Positions 19,071-29,577 of a stretch of 64,000 nucleotides of DNA are shown here, piece after piece. Under the pieces are notes generated by a model that worked only from the letters and a program-made list of their open reading frames with translations, was not told the DNA's origin and ran no database searches. The DNA comes from Bradyrhizobium sp. CB2312 (GTDB lineage: Bacteria > Pseudomonadota > Alphaproteobacteria > Rhizobiales > Xanthobacteraceae): positions 8,143,501-8,207,500 of the forward strand of contig NZ_CP121668.1 of the NCBI RefSeq assembly GCF_029714425.1, written 5' to 3'. Numbering within the stretch: the stretch's first letter is position 1; every line of letters begins with the position of its first letter. A program made the position numbers and the translations under genes.

Positions 19071-19572
19071 TGCAACGCGGGCGTGGTCCAAAGCCTCCAT
19101 CGTCACCAACAACCGCCGTGCTCCCGGCGGCCTGTTCGTGCTGCACGCCAGGGCGCTACCCGATAACCCATATGATGGTCACACCTTGCGGGACGTCATC
19201 GACCGCACCGAGACACTCACCGGCTGCGCGATCGAGCGGGCCGACGTCGACAACGGATACCGCGGCCACGACGCACAAAATCCCCGCCGCATCTTCATCT
19301 CCGGCCAGAAGCGCGGCGTCTTTGGGGTCATCAAGCGCGAGCTGCGCCGCCGCTCCGCCATCGAACCCATCATCGGACACCTGAAGACCGATGGTCACCT
19401 CGGCCGCTGCTACCTCAAAGGCCGCGCCGGCGATGCGGCCAACGTCATCCTCTCGGCCGTCGGCCACAACTTCCGCCGCATCCCCGCCTGGCTGAGAGCT
19501 TTTTGGCGCCTGATCCTGACCACCCTCATCGCAGCCACCCGCGACCGCTCACCGCTGAAATCGAGTGCTTAA
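19071..19572 (+). pseudogene. IS5-family transposase, C-terminal part
   Basis: This piece completes the transposase at 16837. It reads KASIVTNNRRAPGGLFVLHA, NPYDGHTLRDVIDRTETLTG, the YVDKGYRGHDA-equivalent ADVDNGYRGHDAQNPRR, and RRRSAIEPIIGHLKTDGHLG with the last catalytic Glu region. It ends in a normal C-terminus near 19572. Its junction with the IS110 element near 19071 lacks a few residues relative to relatives. Confidence 0.83.
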
Positions 19573-20817
19573 CGGACGACTGGATTGTCTACCCTCTGCG
19601 GGACCGGAGTAGCGGATAATACATTTGAATCCCCTTGAAGCGAAATCCACAATATCTCCATTGCTTGCAAATGGGAGATCGCCTTGGTGCCCGATGCCGC
19701 TACCACCGCGCTCCTCGCGCCGTCCTCGATGAGGTTTACCAGAATCTATCGCGGGAGGCCACCGCGCGTCGCCTCGAGGATTTTGGAAGCCGCCAGCAGA
19801 GGTGAGATTACGCCCAAGGGCCTCAAGCAAATCGGTTGCAGCCCTTTCCGAAACGCCGACGATATGGCGGTAGGCCCGAAGGAATTGATGTTCAGATGAA
19901 CTTCCAGGTCGCAGTCCTGATTTTGGTAAGCTATGCGCGGATGGGTTCGGCTCGATGGCGGAGCTTAAGCGCGACATGGCCATATTCGCAACGAGCACGC
20001 GAGTTGATGGGCGCACCAGGAGATTGGCCGCGTGCACCGAATCTCGACCTTTTCTCAACCGTTCGTTGAGCGAAGAAACAGTGGCTGGCGTATCCCGAGA
20101 AGGGACGAGCGGTCCTCCAATTCATCGAAACGCGGCCGTGGGGAAATCCGATGGGAGAAGTGGCGGCCGCCGGGCGGCGAAGCCATGATACCTCAATTGC
20201 CTCCTCTTGAAGTGGGCTCCCCTAAAGGGCCGTGATCGTGCGCATCGCTAGTCTTCAAATTGGCATCGCCGAGCTGCCCATGGCGATCGTACCGGCGTCC
20301 ACGGCGCACAAGAGAAGACGATTGAAGCGTTATTGTCTGGTGTTGATCGGCAGCCCCCGGAAGATCGAACGACAAGGTTTGGCATCTGGCCAATCTTTTC
20401 ATCCGAGGCTTACCCAAAAAAATGGTATAATGAGACGATGATGCATTGGCAGTAAGTAACCAAAACTGGGCCACAACGGTGACGGTCGAGAACGTGCAGT
20501 AGGCGTATACAAGCTATCCCGGGCCGCAGTAGTGCGGGCGATGGCGTCGGCTGTGGACGCGACAGAAGCCGTTTGGGGGCTGCTGATCCGCTTCGACGGC
20601 CCATATGGCCCGGCGTCGACGTCGGAAACAGGATCGTTATATTGCAGGATTTTCTGCAGTGTTGGGTCGATCTTCGTGCTCTTTAGGCATAAGCTCGCCT
20701 TAGATTTGCTTTGAGCGCTGTTGGACGGCGATAATCACCGTAGGTTGCTCCCAAGCTCCGAGCAGCTGGAGCGTGAAAGAATGTCGTGGGCGCACATGCG
20801 GCGACGGAGCTAATGCT
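19573..20817. other. Decayed, unassigned DNA
   Basis: About 1.2 kb without a recognisable gene. Reverse-strand frames around 19600-19900 give protein-like pieces (NLIEDGARSAVVAASGTKAI in one frame, LLEALGRNLTSAGGF in another) that I could not assign. Probably eroded coding DNA. Confidence 0.35.
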
Positions 20818-21290
20818 TTGGCTTACTGCTCCGGCGGCTGTTCCAAACAATTCCGGTGCTGTTCATCGTTACCGGTGATCTTCGGCATGCTGCAGACGAT
20901 TCCCGGCCATTCGGCGCGCGCTTTCGTTGGCCCCGGCGAGTTGTTGGACGAGCAGCAGCTCAATGTCATTCGCAAGGAACATAGTTTCCATCGCCGGTCG
21001 TTCTTCAACAGGCGCTCAGGCTCGGCAAGATCGTGCAAGGTGACATCGGCCGCTCGATACAGACCAATCGTCGAGTGGCCGGCGATCTGGCGGAGCGGCC
21101 CAGGTCACTCTCGGCTTTGGAATGATGGGTGCGCTGCTCGCGCTTGTGCTCTCGCTGCCAGTGGGCATCGCGTCCGCGATTTGTCGCGGACGATTTGCTG
21201 ATCATGTTGCCACAGTACTCTCCGTCGGCGCCCTTGCCATCCCAGGCTTCTGGCTCGGAATTATCACGATCCCGCTGTTCGATGTGCAAC
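20818..21290 (+). pseudogene. Dipeptide-type ABC permease (DppB-like) remnant
   Basis: Pieces in shifting frames match the N-terminal half of a DppB-type permease. TIPVLFIVTGD lies near 20850, ALRLGKIVQGDIGRSIQTNR near 21015, and then GALLALVLSLPVGIASAICR and DHVATVLSVGALAIPGFWLG near 21125-21265. Several frameshifts and stops interrupt it. The C-terminal half is missing; sequence passes into a CoA-transferase remnant near 21290. The pairing of such a transporter with acyl-CoA genes also occurs in the intact block after 42.7 kb. Confidence 0.72.
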
Positions 21291-21790
21291 TACGATGGCT
21301 GATATTCACCTTGTTGAGCGAGACGCGCCGCTAGAGCGGTACGGCATCAACCGCTTCTCGTCGAATGGTCCAGTTGGCATCTACCCTTGCAAGGAAGGCT
21401 CGGTTGGCATCGGTTGGCATTACTGCGACAACGCCGGATCATTGGAAATTGCTGTGCGTCGCCTAAAGATGGAGAGAGAAAGGGCCGAGGAAAAGCTCGC
21501 GACGAGAGAGCTGCGGTTTAAACGGCTCGATGAAGTCGAGCAGGCAATGATTCGTGCTCTGAGCGCGGGAACAGCTCTGCTGTGGGCCGAACTTGGCCGC
21601 CGGGTGCGGATCGTCGTCCTGTCGGACGCCGCCGGAATTCTGAGCCATCCGATCCTTGCGGCGCGAGAGTCGCAACCCTTTCCACGCGCGGCGGCCAGTT
21701 AAGGGTGCCTCGCACGCCCTCCGGTCTCAGCAAAACGCCGACGAGCAGAACACTCAACGCAGTGGACGGCGAGGAAATCGCTCTACCGCC
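21291..21790 (+). pseudogene. CaiB/BaiF CoA-transferase remnant, C-terminal part
   Basis: A frame from 21295 reads ERDAPLERYGINRFSSNGPV then GIYPCKEGSVGIGWHYCDNA. This is like the C-terminal half of class III CoA-transferases, where GIYPCKDGYV is common. The later part IVVLSDAAGILSHPILAARE also fits. The end LRVPRTPSGLSKTPTS is in another frame (near 21705-21750). The N-terminal half, including the catalytic Asp, is missing. Confidence 0.6.
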
Positions 21791-23080
21791 GTCGTCCGCT
21801 CCTTCACCAGAAGGCCGAGCCGCTCAGAATGACTTGTCATTATCCGGCCTCACTGTTGTTGATTTCACCATGAAGTGGGCCGGACCGCTGGCGAGCCGGT
21901 TGCTCGCTGACCTTGGCGCGGAGGTTCTGAAAGTTGAGGCCGGCCGCTATCGCGATTGGTGGCGAGAGATGAATTGGACGCCGGAATATATCGCGAAGCA
22001 ATATGAAGACTCCAAGCACTACTGCGCGCTCAATCGCGGCAAGCGTCGCATCAGCCTCGATCTCAAGAACGCTGCAGGTAAGAAGCTAGCGCTCGCGCTT
22101 GTCGTCAGGGGCGATGCTGTCATCGAGAAGCAGGCTGCCGGCGTGATGGACAAGTTAGGCCTCGGTACGGCGATCTCGTCACGGTAAATCCCAACGTCGT
22201 CATGACTTCAGATGTCGGCGTTCGGAATCGGCAAAGCCTGGTCAGACACGCGTGCATACGGTTCAACATTGGAACAAGGATCCGGACTGCCCCATTGCAT
22301 AGGCAATTCCGGTACACCGCCGTCGATGGCGCACCTAGCCTGCGGCGATCCGGTCGGCGGGCTCTACGGCTGTGGGGCGCTCCTTACGGCGCTTGTCCAC
22401 AAACGCCATGCCGGCGAGGGATAATACGTCAATCTCGGCTTGGTCGATTTCATGCTGCAGTTCACCACGCCGGCCTTACTGCGATATCAAGCCGCTCCCA
22501 ACGCTCCGCTGCGGGCGGGGGAACAGGCATCCGCACTTTGCGCCGCACGGCATCTACCTGTGCGCGGGGGAGGACCGTTGGCTTGCCATCTCTGTTGACA
22601 GCACGGAGGCGTTCGCTAGCCTAGCGCGCGTGATCGGGCGCAGCGAATCGATCGGCGATGCCGCATTCGACTCGGCTGCATCGCGAAAGCACCATCATGA
22701 TGATATCGATGCTGCTATCTCAGCCTCGACGAAAATGCAGGAGCCGCATGAAGCGGATGCGAGACTCCAAAGGGTTGATGTTGCGGCGGCGCCCGCCTTG
22801 CACACCGAGGACATCGTTCAAAGTCCACACCTCATCGCAGCCGGGCTTCTTCATCGATCCGCGGTATTTCAGGACCGCAGCGCCAAGCAGGTGTTGCTAT
22901 CACGCAAGAAGGCAATCGTCCCGAGGCTCACACCCCGGCGCCACTACTCGGTGAGCACAGCTGGCTGGTTCTTGAGCGGTATCTCGGGATCGAGCGCGCG
23001 GCCTATGAAACGTTGGTGAATGACGGCGTTATCACGTTCGCTCCAACGTCCCTTCGAAGCATGCTGCAGCAACCAGACGA
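21791..23080 (+). pseudogene. CaiB/BaiF CoA-transferase remnant, nearly full length
   Basis: A class III CoA-transferase broken by frameshifts. LSGLTVVDFTMKWAGPLASR and LLADLGAEVLKVEAGRYRDW open the fold, followed by YCALNRGKRRISLDLKNAAG (to about 22185). A frame from 22212 gives GKAWSDTRAYGSTLEQGSGL and MAHLACGDPVGGLYGCGALL, another gives GIYLCAGEDRWLAISVDSTE near 22550, and the C-terminus LGEHSWLVLERYLGIERAAY lies near 22945-23010. At least three frame changes are needed to join these. Confidence 0.78.
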
Positions 23081-23704
23081 TAAACGTTCACCTAAGTTCG
23101 CGAAGAGCGGAGTCCTCGTTTGAGCTCGACGGAACGCAACTGATTTGATAAGTGCAGTGCGCGTCGGCACCTGTTGCTCACAACACCCGCGGCATCCTGG
23201 AGGTCGAGCTGCGTCTCGTGCTTCAGCAACATCAGCTGGATCCTTTGCCCGCTTGATCGCCTCTGCATCTCATCGATCTCTTTTGTGTTCAGAGAGATCC
23301 GCGCGTACTTCGGCGGTTCAGGCTCACCTCTTGGGCCAGTGCTTTGAGGTGTGGCCTAGAACAGTGCACTCCATGGTGGGCTCCATCATGCCCTCTCGGG
23401 TAATCTTCGCAGGAGGACGGCGCTTTCACACTAACCGGCCAAGCTGCGGCTATTCTCGCCCGAGCACTGGAATCGCGAGATTGTCTCGGTTCTCTCCTTA
23501 TAGTCCGGCGCACTTGACGTAAAAGGAAGCGAGCTGTTCCATACATATCGCTTATGACGCAGCGTCGAAATCTGCCGCGGCGCCCCTCCATTTGCATATT
23601 TTCTGCAATTGCGGAGGATTTCCGCTGTCTTTAGATGTCGATGCGCTCTTATGCTCAGCTAGCTCCTGCGATCTGATCAATCTGTCGTAACACGAATAAG
23701 TCGA
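23081..23704. other. Interval upstream of bioB
   Basis: About 620 bases with no recognised gene on either strand. It presumably holds the bioB promoter. I looked for a BioR-type palindrome (TTATCTATAA-like) and did not find one close to the start. Confidence 0.4.
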
Positions 23705-24700
23705 ATGATGCCTGCTGTGAAGACTGAAGGGAACGGGAGCGGCAGCAGGGCGCCGGTCCGTAGCGACTGGGAGCGCTCCGAGGCCAAAGCGCTCTATGGC
23801 CTGCCATTTGCCGACCTGATGTTTCAGGCGCAGAGCATTCATCGCGCGAACTTCGATCCAAACTACATCGAGACTGCAAGCCTGCTCAGCATCAAGACGG
23901 GCGGCTGTCCAGAAGACTGCGGCTACTGCTCGCAGAGCGCGCATTACGACACCGGCTTGAAAGCAACCCGCCTGATGGATCGCGACGATGTGATAGCCAC
24001 TGCGCAAAGCGCCAAAGATGCTGGCGCGAGTCGCTTTTGCATGGCCGCGGCTTGGCGGAGTCCAAAGGACCGCGATCTTGATCAGGTTTGCGACATGATT
24101 GCCGCAGTCAAGCGGCTCGGCATGGAAACCTGTGTCACGCTCGGTATGTTGACGCCTAAACAGGCCGCGCGGCTCTCCAAGGCTGGGCTCGACTTCTATA
24201 ATCACAACATCGACACCTCTCCAGAGTTCTACGGCAGGATCATCACCACCCGCACCCTGCAGGATCGCATCGACACGCTTGCGCATGTCCGCGAGGCGGG
24301 CATCAAGGTCTGCTGTGGCGGCATTATCGGTATGGGAGAGCGTGCCGAGGACCGCCTGGGCATGCTGGTGCTTCTTGCCAATCTTCCCAACCATCCGGAA
24401 AGCGTGCCGATCAACCTGTGGAACAAAGTTAACGGCGTGCCGGTCAATGACACTGCGGAACGTCCCGATCCGATCGCTCTGGTGCGGTTAGTTGCTACCG
24501 CACGGATCATGATGCCGAAGACCGTAGTGCGCTTGTCTGCCGGACGGCAGTATATGACCGATGAACTCCAAGCGCTGTGCTTCCTGGCCGGCGCGAATTC
24601 GCTCTTCATTGGCGATGTGCTATTGACGACCAACAATCCGGAGCGTGATCGCGACGCGCACTTGCTGCACCGGCTAGGCATTACCTCAGGGCTTGGGTGA
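23705..24700 (+). CDS. bioB: Biotin synthase
   Basis: A radical-SAM enzyme that inserts sulfur into dethiobiotin, 331 residues and intact. The 4Fe-4S motif is [20 protein letters not shown] near residues 61-80 (C-x3-C-x2-C). Further family blocks are [40 protein letters not shown] and [20 protein letters not shown], and the ligands for the 2Fe-2S cluster are in place. Tandem ATGs lie at 23705 and 23708. It heads a bioB-(panD)-bioF-bioD-bioA order in which every other gene is broken. It could still convert dethiobiotin supplied from elsewhere, but cannot support full biotin synthesis here. Confidence 0.96.
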   Translation: MMPAVKTEGNGSGSRAPVRSDWERSEAKALYGLPFADLMFQAQSIHRANFDPNYIETASLLSIKTGGCPEDCGYCSQSAHYDTGLKATRLMDRDDVIATAQSAKDAGASRFCMAAAWRSPKDRDLDQVCDMIAAVKRLGMETCVTLGMLTPKQAARLSKAGLDFYNHNIDTSPEFYGRIITTRTLQDRIDTLAHVREAGIKVCCGGIIGMGERAEDRLGMLVLLANLPNHPESVPINLWNKVNGVPVNDTAERPDPIALVRLVATARIMMPKTVVRLSAGRQYMTDELQALCFLAGANSLFIGDVLLTTNNPERDRDAHLLHRLGITSGLG

Positions 24701-24728
24701 TGAAGCGCCTAGGATCCTGCGGACCCAC

Positions 24729-24932
24729 AGCTTGGCTCGGACGCAAATCGCGCTCATGAACGGCAATGTCCATCGCACTTCCATAACCGACCCCAATCTG
24801 AACTGTGAGATCTCCATGTTTGGCGGCAAAATCATCATCGTGGGATATGCCTTATTCGAAGAGGAATATGCCAAGCCGTTCATTCCGCGCGTCGTACTTG
24901 TCGACTGGGAGACTCAAATATCGCGGGCGTGA
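24729..24932 (+). pseudogene. panD: Aspartate 1-decarboxylase (panD) with internal deletion
   Basis: The frame reads MNGNVHRTSITDPNLNCEIS from the ATG at 24756, like the PanD N-terminus ([21 protein letters not shown] in E. coli). It then jumps to GGKIIIVGYALFEEEYAKPF and PRVVLVDWETQI, like the PanD C-terminus (GDIVIIASF...). About 60 middle residues are missing, including the catalytic Tyr. At the self-processing Gly-Ser site only Ser remains. The gene cannot make an active enzyme. The match rests on short blocks at both ends, but their order and spacing from each terminus fit PanD well. Confidence 0.62.
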
Positions 24933-25006
24933 AATTCTGAGGACCGAAGCTGACGCTTCGCAATTAATGAAGCTTTGCGTGATTGGGGTCCGTTCCGGGA
25001 GAAATA

Positions 25007-26165
25007 ATGAAGACAAGTCATGCGGCCAAAGGCGGCGACTATGTCGCGGCTTTGCGTGCTCTGAAAGAAGCTGACCGGCTGCGCGGCCTCAAGCCGCGCG
25101 CGGGGATTGATTTTGTCTCGAACGATTATCTGGCGCTCGCGACTGCGCCGCGTATCAAGAACGCTATCTCAGCCGCGCTTGAGGCAGGCACCCCCATCGG
25201 AGCCGGCGGGTCGCGGCTTTTGCGCGGCAATTGTGAGGAGCACGAAAAGCTCGAAGCTCAAGCGGCTCGGTTCTTCGGAGCGGAGACGGCCCTCTTCTTT
25301 GGCGGCGGTTATGTTGCAAATTTCGCCGTCTTAACAACCGCTGCCACAGCGGGATGACTTGCTCGTCCTCGATGCCCTCGTGCACGCAAGTGTACATGAA
25401 GGTGCGCGAGCCGGTCGGGCCGAGTTTCGGATCAGCGAACATAATGATCGTCAGTCGGTCGAGAGCACGATTTGCGAATGGCGCGCGAACGGCGGCATTG
25501 GGCGCGTTTGGATCGTGGTCGAAAGCCTGTACAGCATGGATGGCGATTTCGCGCCACTCAAGGATCTGGTGGCTATCGGCTGACCGTTACGACGCGTTGT
25601 TCCTGATGATTGACGAGGCTCATGCCACAGGCGTTTACGGCGAGTACGGACGAGGACTCACGGCGCCCTACGAGAAGCGCGAATGTCCTAGTGGTTCACA
25701 CCTGCGGCAAGGCGCTGGGCGCTGCTGGCGCACTCGTTACGACCACACGAGTGCTACGCGACTTCTTGGTAAATCGCTGCCGTCCATTCATCTTCGCCAC
25801 TGGCTGTCGCCGTGCGAGAGGCACTCTTGATTCTACGAGAGGAACCTGAGCGGCAACAGCAACTGGCCAGCCTTGTCGCGTTTGCGCATCGGGAGATCCG
25901 CGTACGCGGTCTGCGGACTCCTTCGGGCTCGCAGATCATCCCCTACGTCGTTGGAGAGAATGCCCGTGCAATGGGCCTGGCATCCGCGTTGCAGGCTCGC
26001 GGCTTCGATATCCGCGGGATCCGGCCGCCAACGGTGCCAGCGGGCACGTCCCGCCTCCGGATTTCAGTCACGCTCAATGTCGGGGAGGACGAGGTCCGTT
26101 CAATGCTAGATGCTCTGAAAAAGGAGACGACGAACTGGTCTCAGTCAGCCGGTGCATCGTGGTGA
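25007..26165 (+). pseudogene. bioF: 8-amino-7-oxononanoate synthase (bioF), frameshifted
   Basis: A PLP enzyme of the biotin path, broken into at least four frames. The first part runs MKTSHAAKGGDYVAALRALK...GIDFVSNDYLALATAPRIKN...GAGGSRLLRGNCEEHEKLEA up to about 25340. Then come LLVLDALVHASVHEGARAGR and WIVVESLYSMDGDFAPLKDL (to 25583), LMIDEAHATGVYGEYGRGLT near 25610, NVLVVHTCGKALGAAGALVT near 25685 with the PLP-Lys segment, and a last open piece from 25812 to 26165. Nearly all of the protein is present, so the loss looks recent. Confidence 0.9.
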
Positions 26166-26715
26166 CCGGCACAAATACCGCAGTTGGAAGAACGGTCTTT
26201 TCTGCCGGTTTCGCCAAGCTCCTCGGCGCGAACTATTGGAACCGGTTCAGGCTGGCTCCGACCGAGAGACAGATATCCAGCTCGTCGCACGGTTGGGACG
26301 TCTCCCATCTTTCACCTAACGGAGTTCGGATCGACGCAGATTCGCTCCAGCTCCCGAATACTCGGAAACGGCCGCTCGTGATCGAAGGCGCAGGGAGCTA
26401 ATGGTGCCGCGGACGCAAAGTATTCTTTACATTGACGCTATTCGAGGGATGGCGGCTTCCGATTGTGCCTTGTGCGAGCACGACTCGGCGCAGTGATTTA
26501 CTCTCGACTTTCGATGGAAGCTCTGCGAAGGCGCCAGTTCAGAAATCGTGGAATGGCATTCATTGGCGAACGAAATGTCGACATTGAGAGGGCCATTTGC
26601 GAGATTGGAGCCGTACGTCGGTTGGGACGTTCGCCTTGGCTTTCTCCTCGCACCGCAGACGCGCTGCAGGCGCTTTCAGCGAATCGACGAAGTCGCCGAT
26701 CTGGCATCCGTTTAC
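26159..26715 (+). pseudogene. bioD: Dethiobiotin synthetase (bioD), broken and partly deleted
   Basis: The start region reads CIVVTGTNTAVGRTVFSAGF, overlapping the end of bioF. In the P-loop, TGTDTGVGKT of relatives has become TGTNTAVGRT, so the catalytic Lys is lost. Later pieces are NGVRIDADSLQLPNTRKRPL near 26330, the EGAG block followed by a stop near 26400, and FIGERNVDIERAICEIGAVR near 26560, in different frames. About 25 residues before GVRID are deleted. Confidence 0.82.
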
Positions 26716-27934
26716 GCAGCACGCGCTTCAGGACGATATGACGAAGATTGTGCGTGGCGATGGTGCTTACCTGTACACTGCGGATGGAGCTAGTATCATT
26801 GATGCGATCTCATCGTGGTGGGTCGTGACGAATGGTCATTGCCACCCACGAATTTTGAACGCAATTCAAGATCAGCCAAGCAGACCCAACCAGATCATCT
26901 TTGCCGGGTACACTCATGATCCGGTCGACGAAGTCGCGACGCAACTTCTGAAACTTACGCCCGATGGGCTTGAGCATGTCTTTTTCTCCGAAAGTGGTTC
27001 CACGTCCGTGGAAGTTGCTCTAAAAATGGCGCTCGGCTAGTGGCATAATGTCGGCAAGCGTCGAACGCGCATTGTCGTAATGGAACATTCCTATCCCGGC
27101 GACACGATTGGGGCGATGTCGGTCCGTTCCCGCGGCGTGTTCAACGTGGCGTGCGGGCCCCTGCTCTTCGACGTTGGCACAATTCCGTTCCCGACGAAGG
27201 GTCAAGAGCAGGCAAGTCGATGCGCTCGACTCCATTTGCTGAAAAGAAAGGCCAGCCGCCTTTATAGTTGAGCCGCTGATATTGGGGGCGGGCGGAATGC
27301 TGATGTACCCAGCCTGGGTGCTAAGACAAATGAAGCAGATCTGCGAGGCCTCGGACGTTCTGTTGATTGCCGACGAGGTCATGACGGGATGGGGCGCACC
27401 GTTACACCGTTCGCCCGCGAGCAAGCCAATGTCACGCCCGATACCGCCTGCTATTCCAAAGGTCTCACGGGTGGGGCGCTCCCTCGTGCGGTGACACTCT
27501 GCCGTGCGGATATTTTCGGCGCGCATTACTGGAAAGATCGTACGCGTACGTTCTTTCATTCGAGTTCATATATCGCCAATCCAGTAGCCTGCGCCGCCGC
27601 AACGGCGAACCTGGATCTCTGGCGGGACCAAGACACTCGTGAGCGTGTAGGGTTGGTCGCCGCAATGCAAGAACAGGCACTGGAGCCATTCCGCACCGAC
27701 TCGCGCTTTGAAATGTTCGTCGGACCGAGACCATCACAGCGCTCGATCCGAAAACGGCCGATCCGGGTCATCTAGCGGGCATCGGCCCCGAAGCTTGGAG
27801 CCGTCTTCAAGGACCGAACTCTGCTGCTGCGGCCGCTTGGCAATACGATTTACGTGATGCCGCCGTATTGTGTCACGGCGGCAGACCTGGCTGGAATCTA
27901 CGCCGCGATTAATGACGCTGCCGACACTGTGTAG
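26684..27934 (+). pseudogene. bioA: Adenosylmethionine-8-amino-7-oxononanoate transaminase (bioA), frameshifted
   Basis: The frame starts TKSPIWHPFTQHALQDDMTK, where relatives have an ATG just before; here it is TCG. It continues VRGDGAYLYTADGASIIDAI, SSWWVVTNGHCHPRILNAIQ and HVFFSESGSTSVEVALKMAL to a stop at 27040. Downstream pieces are HSYPGDTIGAMSVRSRGVFN near 27085, LLIADEVMTGWG near 27365, ACYSKGLTGGALPRAVTLCR near 27450 with the PLP Lys, and YVMPPYCVTAADLAGIYAAI near 27855-27910. Multiple frameshifts and a lost start make it inactive. Confidence 0.9.
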
Positions 27935-28382
27935 CCGATCTTGTATCGGCTAGCTGTCTGAGGTTTCAGAATCGACTTGCCGGATGAACTCCTGCGCTAA
28001 AACGTGAAATTAGTCCGAAATGCGCAAATCTCGACAAAAGCGGGCCGATTTTCCTCCCTTGGATAGAGGTACCTTCCGTTGCTGGCGAGTGCTAGGAGGG
28101 CGCAACGGGTCAGCCGAAGTGAGCAGACGCGGCAACAAACGTGGCCGGATGACAAATTGCGACGCGATGGTTGACTAAGCGAGTCTCAGCATCACGAATG
28201 TGTCCCATGAAAATGCAACGCCACAGCTTCGGCCTTAGACGCGGCAAGGCCTTCTCATGGGAGCAACACGCGAACTCCTGTCTTCTATTATCTGGAAGGC
28301 GAGAGCAGGTGAGCAAGGAATGACTTAGGATGCATCGGTAGCGCCGCGCGCGTTCATGATGCAGGCATTTGGAGAGCACAGG
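27935..28382. other. Gene-free interval between bioA remnant and SDR
   Basis: About 450 bases without a recognised gene. No bioZ or fabH-like gene follows bioA. Confidence 0.4.
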
Positions 28383-29261
28383 ATGGGATTGTTGGACGGC
28401 AAGGTAGCGATCATCACCGGGGCAGGCGGCGGTCTGGGCGAGGCTTATGCGACGCTGTTCGCCAAAGAGGGCGCGGCCGTCGTCGTCAATGACCTCGGCA
28501 GCTCGGTCGACGGTTCGGGCGCTAGCGGCGCGGCTGAAAAGGTAGCGGCTAAGATCATAGCGGCCGGCGGACGGGCCGTGGCCAATAGCGATGACGTATC
28601 CACAGTGGCCGGAGGTGAGAATATCCTCAGAACCACGATCGAGGCATTCGGCCAAGTTGACATCCTGATCTGCAATGCAGGAATCCTGCGGGACCGGACA
28701 TTTGCCAAGACCTCGGAGGAGGATTGGGATCTCGTCGTCAAGGTTCATCTGAAGGGGGCCTACTGTTGCTCGCTACCCGTTTGGAACTGGCTCAAAGATA
28801 ACCGTCGACCAGGCGTGATCATTATGACGTCCTCAACGTCAGGGCTTTTCGGGAATTTCGGCCAAGCAAACTACGGAGCGGCCAAGGCGGGTATCTATGG
28901 CCTGATAAGAGTTCTCTCCATCGAGGGTCGCAAATATGGCATCCGCGTTATGGGCGTGGCGCCGAACGCGGTCACTCGCATGTGGGCGGACGTTCCAGGC
29001 ATCCGAGAGGGCGAACCCGATCCCATCTTGCGTCCCGAGAATGTCGCTCCTGGCGTGCTCTTCATGGCGTCCGACTTGGCGGCGAACCATTCGGGCAAGG
29101 TCCTCGCCGTATCGGGAGAAGAGATCGCTGAAATTAAGATGCTGATGCCTGAGGGCTTCCATCCTAAAGGACCGTACACAGCGCAGGACGTGGCGGCTCG
29201 TGCGTCTTCGGTATTCTTTCCGGCAGATATGAAGCGGATCCCATCGAAGGCCTCGGGGTAG
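28383..29261 (+). CDS. Short-chain dehydrogenase (MFE-2-like hydroxyacyl-CoA type)
   Basis: A NAD(P)-dependent oxidoreductase of 292 residues resembling the dehydrogenase domain of peroxisomal multifunctional enzyme 2. The cofactor loop is VAIITGAGGGLGEAYATLFA at residues 8-27. The NNAG-like block is ILICNAGILRDRTFAK, the Ser site is IIMTSSTSGLFGNFGQANYG, and the active Tyr-Lys pair is in NYGAAKAGIYG. The C-terminal tail beyond 250 (KMLMPEGFHPKGPYTAQDVA) is typical of this subgroup. The start at 28383 has GGAGAG about 10 bases upstream; an earlier ATG at 28356 adds 9 unconserved residues. A likely role is oxidation of a 3-hydroxyacyl-CoA. Confidence 0.88.
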   Translation: MGLLDGKVAIITGAGGGLGEAYATLFAKEGAAVVVNDLGSSVDGSGASGAAEKVAAKIIAAGGRAVANSDDVSTVAGGENILRTTIEAFGQVDILICNAGILRDRTFAKTSEEDWDLVVKVHLKGAYCCSLPVWNWLKDNRRPGVIIMTSSTSGLFGNFGQANYGAAKAGIYGLIRVLSIEGRKYGIRVMGVAPNAVTRMWADVPGIREGEPDPILRPENVAPGVLFMASDLAANHSGKVLAVSGEEIAEIKMLMPEGFHPKGPYTAQDVAARASSVFFPADMKRIPSKASG

Positions 29262-29577
29262 GAAAAAATGAGCGCTGGCCGAGTCGGTCAAGGAGGGTCC
29301 GATGGAGCAATTGCGCGTTTGGTTGAACCGAAGGGGGGATTCCGGGACGGGCCGGTTTGTGATCCAAGATGCTGGCTGGGGTGGAGGCCCGCATCAAATG
29401 GGCCGCCCTTTCTCCCCTGGATTCGCGTGAGCGCAACGACCTACGGCCGCGATGCAACTAAGCCGCGACTTTCTCCACATCAGACGCTTGGAGCAACCCT
29501 GGCGTCCGCAACGAGGCGTTCGAGGCCTTTCCGCCGCGGACCCTCGCCATGATGCGATCACCTCATCTGGCCGTCGC
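29262..29577. other. Unassigned interval after the SDR
   Basis: A frame beginning near 29268-29302 (MEQLRVWLNRRGDSGTGRF in one reading) runs about 80 codons but has no family I recognise. It may be the start of a lost acyl-CoA gene. Confidence 0.3.

Noticed and set aside
19549..20058. Protein-like reverse-strand pieces
   Set aside because: Plausible fragments occur in two competing frames and none could be tied to a family.
23600..23704. BioR-type operator before bioB
   Set aside because: No sequence close to TTATCTATAA was found between 23600 and the start codon.
23552..24394. Reverse-strand open frame of 280 codons inside bioB
   Set aside because: It lies antisense to conserved bioB sequence and has no recognisable protein features.
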